This document shows, in pieces, positions 33,367-42,273 of a stretch of DNA of 64,000 bases. Every line of letters starts with the position of its first letter. Within the stretch, counting starts at the first letter, position 1. Source of the stretch: Streptomyces yatensis (GTDB taxonomy: Bacteria > Actinomycetota > Actinomycetes > Streptomycetales > Streptomycetaceae); the NCBI RefSeq assembly GCF_018069625.1, contig NZ_CP072941.1, positions 1,798,001 to 1,862,000 of the forward strand, given 5' to 3'. A model generated the notes under the pieces. It saw only the letters and a list, made by a program, of their open reading frames with translations. It searched no databases and was not told where the DNA came from. The translations under genes and the position numbers were made by a program.

Positions 33367-34005
33367 ATGCACCAGCCGAATGCGACTTTCCGCACGCCGT
33401 CGCCCGTTATCCGGGCGGCGGTGTTCGCTATTGCCGGCACCGTACTGGGGGTCGGCGCCCATCATCTGAGCGCTGACGGGCCCGTGCCGTGGGCGCCTGG
33501 CGCCGTGGCGGCGGCGGTGCTCTTCGCAGTGGGGCTGGCCGGTGCGCGGCGCCCGCGCTCGTTAGCCACTGTGGTGGCGGTGAGCGCCGGTGGGCAGGCC
33601 GGACTGCACCTCTGGTTGACGCTGACCACGCACACCCACCATGCAGCCCATACGGAGGCCATGGGTACCGGTGCCCACGCGGCATGGCACGAGCGGTTGC
33701 ACGATTCGGCGGCGATGACGGCGACCCACGCCACGGTGGCCGTCCTCGTGGCGATCCTGCTGCACCGTGCGGATGTCGTGTGTTGGACGCTGGCGCGTGG
33801 CGTGACCTCGGCGACGGAGGCGGTGCGGGCGAGGATCGCCGCGGCCTGGGCGCACCTCTCCGGGCGCCCGGTACCGGTCGGCCCGGTGGCGCCGGTGCCG
33901 GTCGCCGGGTGGCTGGAGCCGCGACCGCCGCCCCTGAGCACGACTCTCGCGGATGTGGTGGTCCGGCGGGGGCCTCCAGCCGACAGGGCCGACGTCGTCA
34001 TCTGA
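33367..34005 (+). CDS. His-rich integral membrane protein
   Basis: 212 residues. Four hydrophobic segments lie at about 15-32, 38-57, 63-80 and 115-135. Between the last two, a short loop holds about ten histidines (THTHHAAHTE, then HAAWHERLHD), a likely metal-binding region. The end is Pro-rich and finishes TLADVVVRRGPP. The end resembles that of the gene at 51966-52583, so both belong to one family. It lies just upstream of the YcnI gene (59 bases), consistent with copper or another metal. Confidence 0.7.
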   Translation: MHQPNATFRTPSPVIRAAVFAIAGTVLGVGAHHLSADGPVPWAPGAVAAAVLFAVGLAGARRPRSLATVVAVSAGGQAGLHLWLTLTTHTHHAAHTEAMGTGAHAAWHERLHDSAAMTATHATVAVLVAILLHRADVVCWTLARGVTSATEAVRARIAAAWAHLSGRPVPVGPVAPVPVAGWLEPRPPPLSTTLADVVVRRGPPADRADVVI

Positions 34006-34064
34006 CCTGATATCGCGGGGCGGCGGCTACGCCGCTCCGCTCCTCACCCTGCCCGGAGACACTC

Positions 34065-34775
34065 ATGTCCCGTATCGCCCTGCCGCGCGCCGCGCGGCGC
34101 CTGACCATCGTGGCCGCCGTCTCGGCCACCGCCGTTCTCCTCACCGCGGTCCCGGCCGCCGCCCACGTGGAGGTGGAGTCCGAGAAGGCCAAGGCCCTCG
34201 CCGAGAACGTCACCATCTCCTTCGAGGCGGAGTCGGAGTCCGACTCGGCCGGGATCACCGAGCTGAAGGTGGTGCTGCCCGAGGGCATCAAGCCCGCCGA
34301 TGTGACCTACGACAAGGGCCCCGAGGGTTGGAAGTTCGCCGCCGAGGACAACGGTTACACCGTCAGGGGCCCGGCGCTGAAGGCCGGGGAGAACGCCGAG
34401 TACTCCATCACGGTCCGACAGCTGCCCGACGCCAAGGAGCTGGCGTTCAAGACGCTGCAGACCTACAGCGACAAGCGCACCGACCGGTGGATCGAGCTGG
34501 ACGACCAGGGCGAGAGCCCCGCCCCGGTGCTCAAGCTCGAGGCCGCGGCGTCCGACGCGAAGCCGGCGGACCCCTCCCCCAGCGAAACCGCCTCTCCCAC
34601 TCCGACGGCGGACGACACCGCACAGCCCTCCTCGGACAAGGAAACGGCGGAAGAGGAGAAATCCGACGACGACGGACTTTCGGCGGGCGCCTGGATCGGC
34701 ATCGGCGTGGCGGCCGTGATCGTGGTCGCGGCGGCGTTCTTCGTCATGCGCCGCCGCGGTGGCGCACGGTCATAG
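34065..34775 (+). CDS. YcnI-like (DUF1775) copper-associated membrane protein
   Basis: 236 residues. A signal peptide ends at VPAAA-HVEVES, leaving an N-terminal His as in YcnI/DUF1775 proteins, where it binds copper. DUF1775 spans about 34-160 (ITELKVVLPEGIKPADVTYD, GWKFAAEDNGY). A Ser/Glu/Asp/Pro-rich stalk follows, then a single C-terminal transmembrane segment (215-232) and MRRRRGG-type anchor, typical of Streptomyces members. Extracytoplasmic copper handling. ATG 34065. Confidence 0.88.
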   Translation: MSRIALPRAARRLTIVAAVSATAVLLTAVPAAAHVEVESEKAKALAENVTISFEAESESDSAGITELKVVLPEGIKPADVTYDKGPEGWKFAAEDNGYTVRGPALKAGENAEYSITVRQLPDAKELAFKTLQTYSDKRTDRWIELDDQGESPAPVLKLEAAASDAKPADPSPSETASPTPTADDTAQPSSDKETAEEEKSDDDGLSAGAWIGIGVAAVIVVAAAFFVMRRRGGARS

Positions 34776-34792
34776 CCAGTAGCGGTCGCATG

Positions 34793-34831
34793 GGCCCTCC
34801 GCTTCGCCCGGTCCGGGCGGAGCGGAGGGCC
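34793..34831. terminator. Bidirectional terminator between YcnI and ArsR genes
   Basis: Outer arms 34793-34803 (ggccctccgct) and 34821-34831 (agcggagggcc) are exact; an inner arm cgcccg/cgggcg extends the stem. It lies between two convergent genes. Confidence 0.75.
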
Positions 34832-34872
34832 TATCCTCGCGGAGGGGCGAGGAGGGCCTTCCCGTGCTCAGG

Positions 34873-35277
34873 TCAGAGGGCCGCGGGTACGTCGTCGTCC
34901 ACGTCCCCGACCGAGTCGGCCGGTGTGTCCCTCAGCCCGAGTCGCAGGTGCTCCGCGTGGTACAGGGCTTGGTCCAGCAGTTCGGCGACATGGTTGTCAT
35001 ACAGCGAGTACACCACCGAGCGGCCCTTGCGGGTGCCCACGACCAAGCCGAGGTTGCGTAGCAGCCTCAGCTGGTGGGAGCACGCGGACTGCTCCATCCC
35101 GACCGCGGCGGCCAGTTCGGTGGCCGGCAAGGGTCCCTCCCGCAACCGGGCCAGGATCAGCAGGCGGGACGGCGTCGCCAGCGCTTGCAGTGTGGCGGCG
35201 ACTCTCGGGGCGCTGCCGGCGTCCAGGCGGGCGCGCGGTACGGCGTTGTCAGCGGCGGGTGCGACTCCATGGCCCAT
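34873..35277 (-). CDS. ArsR/SmtB-family metalloregulator (CmtR/NmtR-like)
   Basis: 134 residues. Winged helix at about 25-95: ATPSRLLILARLREGPLPAT, MEQSACSHQLRLLRNLGLVV, KGRSVVYSLYDNHVAELLDQ. The C-terminal helix YHAEHLRLG carries two His and acidic residues (alpha-5 metal site) as in NmtR-type sensors. Divergent from the P-type ATPase gene at 35386, with a dyad at 35309-35324 between them, the classical arrangement of a metal sensor controlling its exporter. Confidence 0.87.
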   Translation of the reverse strand: MGHGVAPAADNAVPRARLDAGSAPRVAATLQALATPSRLLILARLREGPLPATELAAAVGMEQSACSHQLRLLRNLGLVVGTRKGRSVVYSLYDNHVAELLDQALYHAEHLRLGLRDTPADSVGDVDDDVPAAL

Positions 35278-35308
35278 GCGTCCAGCCTACCGGCCCGTTC
35301 AGGAACAC

Positions 35309-35324
35309 ATGAAGAGCTGTTCAT
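35309..35324. promoter_or_regulatory. Likely ArsR operator between the sensor and metal ATPase genes
   Basis: The dyad atgaaga-gc-tgttcat (6 of 7 paired positions) lies in the 108-bp divergent region. It resembles TGAA/TTCA-type SmtB/CzrA operators. It should control both promoters. Confidence 0.6.
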
Positions 35325-35385
35325 TCAGTCCTGTAGCGTGGAGGGGCGAGCCCATTGCCGCCTCCCCTGAAGGACACCGACTGCC

Positions 35386-37359
35386 ATGTCATCGACCCTC
35401 ACCCGCCCGGTATCGCCGCCCGGGGCGGCCCGTGATTCGGTGGCGCCCAAGCGCCGGACGCGGATCTTCGCCCTGCCCGAGGCCCGCTGGGCGGCGGCCG
35501 CCCTGGTGCTGTTCCTGATCGCGCTGCCGCTCCAGCTGCTCGGCGCACCGGCATGGGCGTGGGGGCCGCTCTACGCCCTCACCTACATCACCGGCGGCTG
35601 GGAGCCGGGATGGGCCGGACTGCAGGCCCTCAAGGACAAGACCCTGGACGTCGACCTGCTGATGGTGGTCGCCGCGCTCGGCGCCGCCGCGCTCGGGCAG
35701 GTGCTGGACGGGGCACTGCTGATCGTCATCTTCGCCACCTCAGGGGCGCTGGAGGCCATCGCCACCGCGCGGACCGCGGACTCGGTGCGCGGCCTGCTCG
35801 ACCTCGCCCCGACCACCGCCACCCGGCTGTCCGAGGACGGGGCCGAGGAGACGGTGCCCACCGAACAACTGGCGGTGGGCAATGTGATCCTCATCCGCCC
35901 CGGAGAGCGGGTCGGCGCGGACGGCCGGGTACGGGAGGGCGCGAGCGAGGTCGACCAGGCCACGATCACCGGGGAACCGCTGCCGGTGGCCAAGGCGGCC
36001 GGTGACGAAGTATTCGCCGGCACCCTCAACGGCACCGGCGCGCTCACCGTGCGCGTCGAGCGCGACCCGTCGGACTCGGTGATCGCGCGGATCGTGCAGA
36101 TGGTGGAGGAAGCCTCGGAGACGAAGGCCCCCACCCAGTTGTTCATCGAGAAGGTGGAACAGCGCTATTCACTGGGCATGGTGGCCGCCACCCTGGCGCT
36201 GTTCGCGGTGCCGCTGCTCTTCGGCGCGGCGCTACAGCCGACCCTGCTGCGGGCGATGACCTTCATGATCGTCGCCTCTCCGTGCGCCGTGGTGCTGGCG
36301 ACCATGCCGCCCCTGCTGTCCGCCATCGCCAACGCCGGGCGCCACGGTGTGCTCATCAAGTCCGCCGTGGTCATGGAGCGGCTCGGCCAGGTCGACGCCG
36401 TGGCCCTCGACAAGACGGGCACCCTGACCGAGGGGACCCCTCGAGTCACCGACGTGTGCCCGCTCGACCACTCGGGCCTGACCGAGGAGGCCCTGCTGAC
36501 CCTGGCGGCGGCGGCCGAGCACCCCAGCGAGCACCCGCTGGCCCGAGCCGTCACCGATGCCGCCCGGAAGCGTGGCCTGGAGCTTCCGGCGGTCCAGGAC
36601 TTCGCCTCGACCCCGGGCACCGGAGTGACCGCGACCGTCGAGGGACGCGCCGTCGCGGTGGGCAGCCCCGGCCGTCTGCGGGAGCCGCACCCCGACCACC
36701 CCGCTACCGCGTTGGCCACCCGGCTGGAAGCGGCCGGCCGTACCGCCGTCCTGGTGGAGGTGGACGACTCGGCCGTCGGCGTGCTCGGCATCGCCGACCG
36801 CCTGCGCGAGGACGCCACCACCACCGTCACAGCGCTCACCACGCTGACGGGTACCGCCCCGGTGCTGTTGACCGGGGACAACCCTCGCGCCGCCCGCCTC
36901 CTGGCGGCCGAGGTCGGCATCACCGATGTCCGCGCCGGGCTCCTGCCGCAGGACAAGGTCACCGCCGTCAAGGAGCTGGAGAGCGCGGGCCGCAAGGTGC
37001 TGCTCGTCGGTGACGGCGTCAATGACGCGCCCGCCCTGGCCGCCGCCCATACGGCCGTCGCCATGGGACGAGCGGGCTCCGACCTTGCCCTGGAGACCGC
37101 CGACGCCGTCGTCGTCCGGGACGAACTCGCCACCATTCCCACAGCTGTCTCCCTCTCCCGCCGTGCCCGCCGCCTGGTCGTGCAGAACCTGGTGATCGCC
37201 GGGGTGTTCATCACCGGCTTGGTCGTCTGGGACCTGGTCGGCACTCTGCCGCTTCCGCTGGGTGTCGCCGGGCACGAGGGCTCCACCGTCATCGTCGGCC
37301 TCAACGGTCTGCGCCTGCTGCGCGACGCGGCCTGGCGGAGTGCCCGGGACGACGCGTAG
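35386..37359 (+). CDS. P1B-4-type heavy-metal-exporting ATPase
   Basis: 657 residues, with no N-terminal metal-binding domain. The transmembrane metal site is S298-P299-C300 and H630-E-G-S-T, the SPC/HEG(G/S)T pair of P1B-4 pumps (cobalt, iron, nickel or zinc; CtpD, CoaT, PfeT-like). Catalytic features: TGEP (about 199), D342-K-T-G phosphorylation site, HPLA, GDGVNDAPALAAA. It exports divalent metal across the membrane using ATP. Controlled by the divergent ArsR regulator. Confidence 0.92.
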   Translation: MSSTLTRPVSPPGAARDSVAPKRRTRIFALPEARWAAAALVLFLIALPLQLLGAPAWAWGPLYALTYITGGWEPGWAGLQALKDKTLDVDLLMVVAALGAAALGQVLDGALLIVIFATSGALEAIATARTADSVRGLLDLAPTTATRLSEDGAEETVPTEQLAVGNVILIRPGERVGADGRVREGASEVDQATITGEPLPVAKAAGDEVFAGTLNGTGALTVRVERDPSDSVIARIVQMVEEASETKAPTQLFIEKVEQRYSLGMVAATLALFAVPLLFGAALQPTLLRAMTFMIVASPCAVVLATMPPLLSAIANAGRHGVLIKSAVVMERLGQVDAVALDKTGTLTEGTPRVTDVCPLDHSGLTEEALLTLAAAAEHPSEHPLARAVTDAARKRGLELPAVQDFASTPGTGVTATVEGRAVAVGSPGRLREPHPDHPATALATRLEAAGRTAVLVEVDDSAVGVLGIADRLREDATTTVTALTTLTGTAPVLLTGDNPRAARLLAAEVGITDVRAGLLPQDKVTAVKELESAGRKVLLVGDGVNDAPALAAAHTAVAMGRAGSDLALETADAVVVRDELATIPTAVSLSRRARRLVVQNLVIAGVFITGLVVWDLVGTLPLPLGVAGHEGSTVIVGLNGLRLLRDAAWRSARDDA

Positions 37360-37370
37360 GGCCCTCGGCC

Positions 37371-38342
37371 TCACCGGGCGGCGAGGTGCGCGGTGTCGGC
37401 GAGGAAGGCCGCGGGGGCCAGGCAGAGGACCACGGGGAGGGTGAGCGCGGCGGTCGCCACCGCCAGGGTGAGAGCGGGCGCCAGCGACCCCGCCGGGACG
37501 GGCGAGGTCGTGATCAGACGGCGGATGCGCTCGGCCGGATCGGGCCCGGTCATCGCTGGTAGGTCCGAGGGGTCGGCGGCGGGGCCGGTCACGGTGCACA
37601 TCTCCAGCAGTGCCGAGGCCACGGTGCGGCGGCCATGTTTCCGCGCCGCCTGGTCGTCCGCGGCCATCTCGGCAAGGCGGCGCACCTGGTCCGCGTATCC
37701 GCGCAGCAGCCCGGTCCAGGCGATGGCGGTGGTGAGGATGTCCGCGGCGAGGATCGCCCGGTGGTGACGCAGCCGCAGATGGGCGCGTTCGTGTTCGACG
37801 GTGGCGGCCAGCTCGGCCCTGGAGAGCATGTCCTGGGCCGCGGTGGTCACGACGATGCGGTCACCTCCCCGCGGCCCGGGGATGCAGAACGCTGCCGGGG
37901 CCGGGTGCCGCAGCACCCGCACGGTGGGGTCGCCGGTCCGGTCGTACGCACCCTGGGTGTCGGCGGTCAGACGGTAGCGGTCGCGTTCACGACGGAGACG
38001 CAGCGAGCGCCGCAGGGTGAGTATGGACAGCGTCACGGCACCCAGCAGCAGGGCGAGCAGCGCGGCCTCGGCGATGCCCGCCACCTGCCAGGCCCCTCCG
38101 TAGGCGGCGTGGACCAGTGGCTTGTCGGCGTGGAAGAGCCACACCATGCCGTGTTCCCACACGTCGTGGGCGACTAGGACGAGGGCGGCGGCCAGCGAGG
38201 CGAACAGTCCCAGCGCGCAGGCATGCCAGCAACGCAGCGTGACCTGCGGGAAGCGGGTGACCCATCGAGCCCGGGCCAGCAGGCGGGCGCCCGGTCCGCC
38301 GAGCAGGGTCGCATGGGTGAGCAGCGCGGCGATGACAATCAC
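37371..38342 (-). CDS. M56/M48-type membrane metallopeptidase (BlaR1-like)
   Basis: 323 residues from GTG 38342. Transmembrane segments at about 1-18, 42-62, 88-110, and 285-315; zinc motif HERAH (in ATVEHERAHLRLRHH), then a later Glu in RLAEMAADDQAARKH. No extracellular sensor domain is present. In Streptomyces such proteins pair with BlaI regulators, as here (10-base spacing), although no beta-lactamase gene is visible nearby. Confidence 0.85.
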   Translation of the reverse strand: MIVIAALLTHATLLGGPGARLLARARWVTRFPQVTLRCWHACALGLFASLAAALVLVAHDVWEHGMVWLFHADKPLVHAAYGGAWQVAGIAEAALLALLLGAVTLSILTLRRSLRLRRERDRYRLTADTQGAYDRTGDPTVRVLRHPAPAAFCIPGPRGGDRIVVTTAAQDMLSRAELAATVEHERAHLRLRHHRAILAADILTTAIAWTGLLRGYADQVRRLAEMAADDQAARKHGRRTVASALLEMCTVTGPAADPSDLPAMTGPDPAERIRRLITTSPVPAGSLAPALTLAVATAALTLPVVLCLAPAAFLADTAHLAAR

Positions 38343-38351
38343 GGCGCCCCC

Positions 38352-38726
38352 TCAGCCGTCAGCGTCGGGGCCGTGCGGCATCCTGCCCAGCGCTTCGCGC
38401 AGCGTCGCCGCCTCGGAGGCGTCGAGGCGGCCCGCGAAGCGGAGCAGGGCCTCGGCGCGGTTGGCGGAGGACTCCAGGGCGTGCTCCATGAGTTCGGCCG
38501 TGTAGTCGTCCTCGAAGCGCAGCGCGCTGTAGCGGTAGGACCTGCCCTGTTTGGCGCGGTCCAGCCACCCCTTGGTGCGCAGGCGCTCGGTGACCGTCAT
38601 CACCGTGGTGTACGCCAGCGGGCGCTCCTCGTTGAGGGCATCGGTGATCCGCTGGATGGTGAGCGGCTCGTCGCTCGCCCACATCACCCGCATGATGTCC
38701 GCTTCCAGGTCGCCGAATGGCCGCAT
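38352..38726 (-). CDS. blaI: BlaI/MecI-family repressor
   Basis: 124 residues from ATG 38726; a very long open frame upstream is a shadow. The BlaI fold: GDLEADIMRVMWASDEPLTI, ALNEERPLAYTTVMTVTERL, KGWLDRAKQGRSYRYSAL, and a dimerisation end with LLRFAGRLDASEAATLREAL. BlaI is cut by its partner protease to release the promoter. The operator-like sequence at 38813-38825 lies upstream. Confidence 0.9.
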   Translation of the reverse strand: MRPFGDLEADIMRVMWASDEPLTIQRITDALNEERPLAYTTVMTVTERLRTKGWLDRAKQGRSYRYSALRFEDDYTAELMEHALESSANRAEALLRFAGRLDASEAATLREALGRMPHGPDADG

Positions 38727-38812
38727 CGCCCTCGTCCCTCGTCCCGCACTTCCGACCGTGCTGTTCGCTGTCGATGACGGTACCCGCATTCCGCGGAGCA
38801 CACCACGAACTT

Positions 38813-38825
38813 CTACGACGTGTAG
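38813..38825. promoter_or_regulatory. BlaI-type operator
   Basis: CTAC-gacgt-GTAG dyad, within ACGACGTGTAGTAG, matches the TAC(T/A)ACA/TGTAGTA half-sites bound by BlaI-type repressors. It lies between the blaI gene and the divergent acetyltransferase gene, so it may control both. Confidence 0.7.
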
Positions 38826-38837
38826 TAGTTTGCTGGT

Positions 38838-39653
38838 GTGGACGTCGAACGAGGCGCCTCCGCGCCATCGAGCCCTGCCCTGCCCCCTTTCGCCCCCTCC
38901 GACCATCATGGCCGCATCCCCCCGATGCGTACTCCCGGCCGGAGACCTCCCTTCGGCTGCACACTGCGGCCGATGGCACACGAGGACCTGCCGTTCGTGG
39001 TGGACGAGCACCGCGCACACTTCCCCGACGGCTTCTTCGCGCGCCTCGGCCCGCGGTTCCTGACCGCGTACACGGCCACCTACCTGGCGACGCCCTGCGC
39101 CCGGGCCTACATCGCTGAGACCGGCGGCCAGCCGACCGGATTCCTCGTGGGAGTGATCGACCCTGCCGCCCACCGCGGTCAGCTCGTACGCAAGCACGGC
39201 ACCCGGCTCGCTCTGCGCGCGTGCGCCGCACTCTCCCTGCGCCCCTTGCTGGCGCTGCACTTCCTGCGGACACGGCTGAGCCGGTACTGCCGCAAGCTCC
39301 TCCCGGCGCGATACGCGCGCGGCAAGGAGGAGCCCGGCCCCGCCCGACGCGACGGCGCCACCGCGGTCCTCTCCCATGTCGCCGTGAACAGCCGGGCCCG
39401 ATCCCTCCGCCTGGGCTCGGCGCTCATTGAACGCTTCATCCAGGACGCTGCGGCCGCGGGCTGTGCCCGGGTGAGCCTGGTCACGGCGGCCGGGCCGGAC
39501 GGCGCGGGCCGCTATTACGAGCGACTCGGCTGGCGGTTCGCCGGTTCGACGCGCACACCCGACGGCCGCTTGTTCCTCACCTACGAATACGCCCTCTACA
39601 CCCCCTTCCCGGACGACCCCAGACTCCGCTACTTCCAAGGACCAGCACAGTGA
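38838..39653 (+). CDS. GNAT-family N-acetyltransferase, BlaI-regulated candidate
   Basis: 271 residues if read from GTG 38838 (12 bases after the BlaI dyad, so leaderless translation is possible); ATG 38925 is another option (242 residues). Domain starts near TLRPMAHEDLPFVVDEHRAH and has VAVNSRARSLRLGSALIERF as acetyl-CoA loop and GAGRYYERLGWRFAGST. It has a Cys- and Arg-rich inserted segment in the middle. Overlaps the peptidase gene by 4 bp. Confidence 0.8.
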   Translation: MDVERGASAPSSPALPPFAPSDHHGRIPPMRTPGRRPPFGCTLRPMAHEDLPFVVDEHRAHFPDGFFARLGPRFLTAYTATYLATPCARAYIAETGGQPTGFLVGVIDPAAHRGQLVRKHGTRLALRACAALSLRPLLALHFLRTRLSRYCRKLLPARYARGKEEPGPARRDGATAVLSHVAVNSRARSLRLGSALIERFIQDAAAAGCARVSLVTAAGPDGAGRYYERLGWRFAGSTRTPDGRLFLTYEYALYTPFPDDPRLRYFQGPAQ

Positions 39654-40393
39654 TCCACCCTGCCCGCCGATGGCCACCGCCCGTCCTCGCGATCGTCTTA
39701 CTCGCCACGGCCTGCACCGCGGCGGCGGACACCGACCGCACCTCCGCCGCGCCGGACGACACTGCCGCGAGCCCGTCCCCGTCCGCCGACGCCGTCGTCC
39801 GGCGGCTCCCCGCGGCGCAATGGGAGCGGATGGTGACCGCCGGGATGTGGCGCGAAGGATGCCCGGCCACCCGCACCCAGTTGCGGAGGGTGGAGATCAA
39901 CCATCACGGCTTCGACGACAAGGTGCACCGCGGGGTCCTCGTCGTCCACACGGACACGGCCGACACCGTCGTCCGCGTCTTCACCCGGCTCTTCGACGAG
40001 AGGTTCCCCATCCGCAAGATGAGGCCGCTGGAGGAGTACGACGGGGACAGCGACGCCAGCCTGCGCGACGACAACACCGCCGCCTACAACTGCCGCCGCC
40101 CCGACCAGATCAACGCCCCGGAGAAGGAGTCACCCCACGCCAACGGCCGCGCGGTCGACATCAACCCCCTGGAGAACCCCTGGCAGGACCCGCGCTGCAA
40201 GTGCTGGTCACCCAGCGCCCGGCACAAGGAGCGCACCGCAGGCAAGAAGGGCGTGATCGTGAAGGGCGGCACGGTCTGGAAGGTGTTCAAGGAAGAGGGC
40301 TGGATCTGGCAGGACATCGATGTGCCCGACTACATGCACTTCGATACGGGCTACCCGTCCAAGCCGTACACCGCTCCTGAAACCCGGCGGTGA
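39650..40393 (+). CDS. VanY-like M15 D,D-carboxypeptidase lipoprotein
   Basis: 247 residues from GTG 39650. Signal with lipobox LLATACTA (Cys at about 22). The M15-type pattern SPHANGRAVDINPLENPW (H and D zinc ligands) and DYMHFDTG (H ligand) is clear, with KEEGWIW between, as in L-alanyl-D-glutamate or D-Ala-D-Ala peptidases. It would trim peptidoglycan outside the cell. With BlaI/M56 and the acetyltransferase it may form a cell-wall stress response unit. Confidence 0.88.
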   Translation: MIHPARRWPPPVLAIVLLATACTAAADTDRTSAAPDDTAASPSPSADAVVRRLPAAQWERMVTAGMWREGCPATRTQLRRVEINHHGFDDKVHRGVLVVHTDTADTVVRVFTRLFDERFPIRKMRPLEEYDGDSDASLRDDNTAAYNCRRPDQINAPEKESPHANGRAVDINPLENPWQDPRCKCWSPSARHKERTAGKKGVIVKGGTVWKVFKEEGWIWQDIDVPDYMHFDTGYPSKPYTAPETRR

Positions 40394-40446
40394 CGCATCC
40401 GCCCTCCCCGAGTCGCCTGGGCCGGACGCCCCACGTCCCCCAGGCA

Positions 40447-40483
40447 GCCCCGGCCGGTAGCGCGCCCCCGCCCCGGCCGGGGC
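40447..40483. terminator. Terminator hairpin between convergent peptidase and ArsR genes
   Basis: Arms 40447-40457 (gccccggccgg) and 40473-40483 (ccggccggggc), exact 11 bp, loop of 15. Confidence 0.75.
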
Positions 40484-40508
40484 ATCCCACTACGGAGGGC
40501 CCCGGCGG

Positions 40509-40868
40509 TCAGTCGTGCGGGGCCCGGCCGCTCACCCGGTGGTCCGCGTGGCTGAGAGCTTCCAGGACAAGGCGACGCAGATGGCCGTCGCTCAGCCGGT
40601 AGTAGATGTGCCGGCCCGCACGGCGCGTATCGACAAGCCCCGCGAGCCGCAGCTTCGCCAGATGCTGACTGACGGCGGTCCGTGACGTCTCACAGCGTTC
40701 GGCCAGCGAGCCGACGTCCGCCTCCTTCTGCGCGAGCAACCACAGCACATGCAGCCGGGTGGTATCGGCCAGCATCGCGAACACACCGGTCGCCTCGGCG
40801 AGGCGCGCGCCGTCCGGAGGGCGCAGATGCGCATCAGACGCAGTTGGCACAGGTTCGCGGTCGGTCAT
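40509..40868 (-). CDS. ArsR/SmtB-family metalloregulator, second copy
   Basis: 119 residues. Winged helix: AMLADTTRLHVLWLLAQKEA, LAERCETSRTAVSQHLAKLR, RAGRHIYYRLSDGHLRRLVL. The C-terminus ends with SHADHRVSGRAPHD, His-rich as in SmtB/NmtR sensors of zinc, nickel or cobalt. Its closest match in the window is the C-terminus at 63953. No exporter gene adjoins it now; the neighbouring DNA is IS debris, so it may be displaced from its target. Confidence 0.88.
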   Translation of the reverse strand: MTDREPVPTASDAHLRPPDGARLAEATGVFAMLADTTRLHVLWLLAQKEADVGSLAERCETSRTAVSQHLAKLRLAGLVDTRRAGRHIYYRLSDGHLRRLVLEALSHADHRVSGRAPHD

Positions 40869-41502
40869 GCGGACAGCTTAGAACCCGCCTGGTCGGCCCC
40901 GGACTCCTGCCTCTGCCTGCGAGGGAAACGAACCGACGGGTAGCTGTTGGGTACGCGAACGCGAACTCGCCCAGCTAGATGAACGCAGGCACCGGCCCCT
41001 GCGGCAGCGCGGCACCGATGACCCGACAACGATGACCGACGCACGGCGGACGAAGGCATGCACCCGCCGAGACGGCGGGAAGTCCGTCGGCATGTTCGCC
41101 CACTTGATCCCGTTGTCCACCACATACCGCACCGCGTCGATCATGATGCGGTGGCAGTAGCCCTCCGGCCGGCCTCCCCGGCCCTCCAACCAGGCCGGCA
41201 CAGACAGGGCAGCCCCACGACCTGCCACTCCGCCTCCGTCTTGTCGGAGCGGTAGCACGGCGCGCGGTCCGGCTGGTCCGCCGCGTTGCCGAACCGGTGC
41301 ACGAGACAGTCACACGACCGCGCCGAGGCATTGGACTCCACGGACGTATGCACGGAAGACTGCAGCAAGCAGGGCCTCCCGAAACTCTTCGCGAGCTACC
41401 AAGAGGCCCTGTCTTCATGCGCGGACACAGCGGAGATCACCCGGCCAGGAACCTACACGACCTCACAGCCCCGCCGATTGGCACGCGGAAGCCTTCTGAG
41501 GG
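40869..41502. other. Gap with insertion-sequence debris
   Basis: 634 bases between the ArsR and methyltransferase genes. Apart from the transposase fragment (41040-41256) no coding content is convincing. Confidence 0.5.
41040..41256 (-). pseudogene. IS5-family (DUF4096-type) transposase fragment
   Basis: Two minus-strand frames give one N-terminal domain: YRSDKTEAEWQVV (41254-41209) and, after a frameshift, VPAWLEGRGGRPEGYCHRIM then DAVRYVVDNGIKWANMP to about 41042. These are the opening features of IS5-type transposases. The catalytic part is absent. Confidence 0.75.
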
Positions 41503-42273
41503 TCAAACCCCCTTTCCGAAGACAAGCACCTCCGTGGAGGCGACGCCCATGGGCGCCAGGAAGCTGGCCTCCAGACTGCAGCCGAGGGTCGCGAAGAGGT
41601 CCACGCATGTCCGGCGAGGCATGGCAGCTGGGTAGGAGTCGTGCCCCGCGCCGCCCTGCGTCGCCCAGGCGCGTACCGCGACCGGGTCCAGGCAGGTCTC
41701 TGTCATTACATCGAAGACGATCCGACCACCGGGTCGCGTCACACGTGCCATCTCGAAGAAGTAGCGAGAGGCGCCGAGGAAGGGCACGGTATTGAAGACC
41801 TTATGGGCCTGAACGAGGTCGACGCTGCCGTCGGGTGTCGGGGCGAGACTGCATCCTGCGGTCGGTTGGGCGACCACGCTGAATGTGTCCACCAGGTAGT
41901 CGGCCCAGGGCGCTGCCGTCTCGTAGATCTCGTAGCGGTCTGGCGAACACTCCTTCAGCGTCTTCTCCAGGTACCGCCCGGACCCGGGGCCGATCTCCAG
42001 CACCGTGTTCGGGTTGGCAGCGAAGACGCCGAGAGCGCGTAGTTCATCGATGGTGGACTGGGTGGCACCAGGCGTCCCGTTCATCACCTCGTCGATGTAG
42101 TCACCGACCGACAGACCGGCCGCCCGTGCAGCCCGCATCGTTGCCTCAAACGGGATGAAGTCGTCGACGCCACCCAGGTTGTTGGTGCTGCGCACGATGT
42201 CGAATCCAGCACGTCCCAAGAGCCGCTTGACCCCCGACTTCAATGCTGACGTTCCCCTGCCTGCTGCCCTCAT
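41503..42273 (-). CDS. Class I SAM-dependent methyltransferase
   Basis: 256 residues. SAM-binding motif I is VLEIGPGSGRYLEK, followed by motif post-I (YEIYETA), PDGSVDLVQAHKVFNTVPFL, and RVTRPGGRIVFDVMTETCLD. The N-terminal 50 residues contain a glycosyltransferase- or sugar-cluster-like start (VKRLLGRAGFDIVRSTNNLG), similar to methyltransferases of polysaccharide synthesis. Substrate unknown. Its 5' region lies in repetitive DNA. Confidence 0.83.
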   Translation of the reverse strand: MRAAGRGTSALKSGVKRLLGRAGFDIVRSTNNLGGVDDFIPFEATMRAARAAGLSVGDYIDEVMNGTPGATQSTIDELRALGVFAANPNTVLEIGPGSGRYLEKTLKECSPDRYEIYETAAPWADYLVDTFSVVAQPTAGCSLAPTPDGSVDLVQAHKVFNTVPFLGASRYFFEMARVTRPGGRIVFDVMTETCLDPVAVRAWATQGGAGHDSYPAAMPRRTCVDLFATLGCSLEASFLAPMGVASTEVLVFGKGV

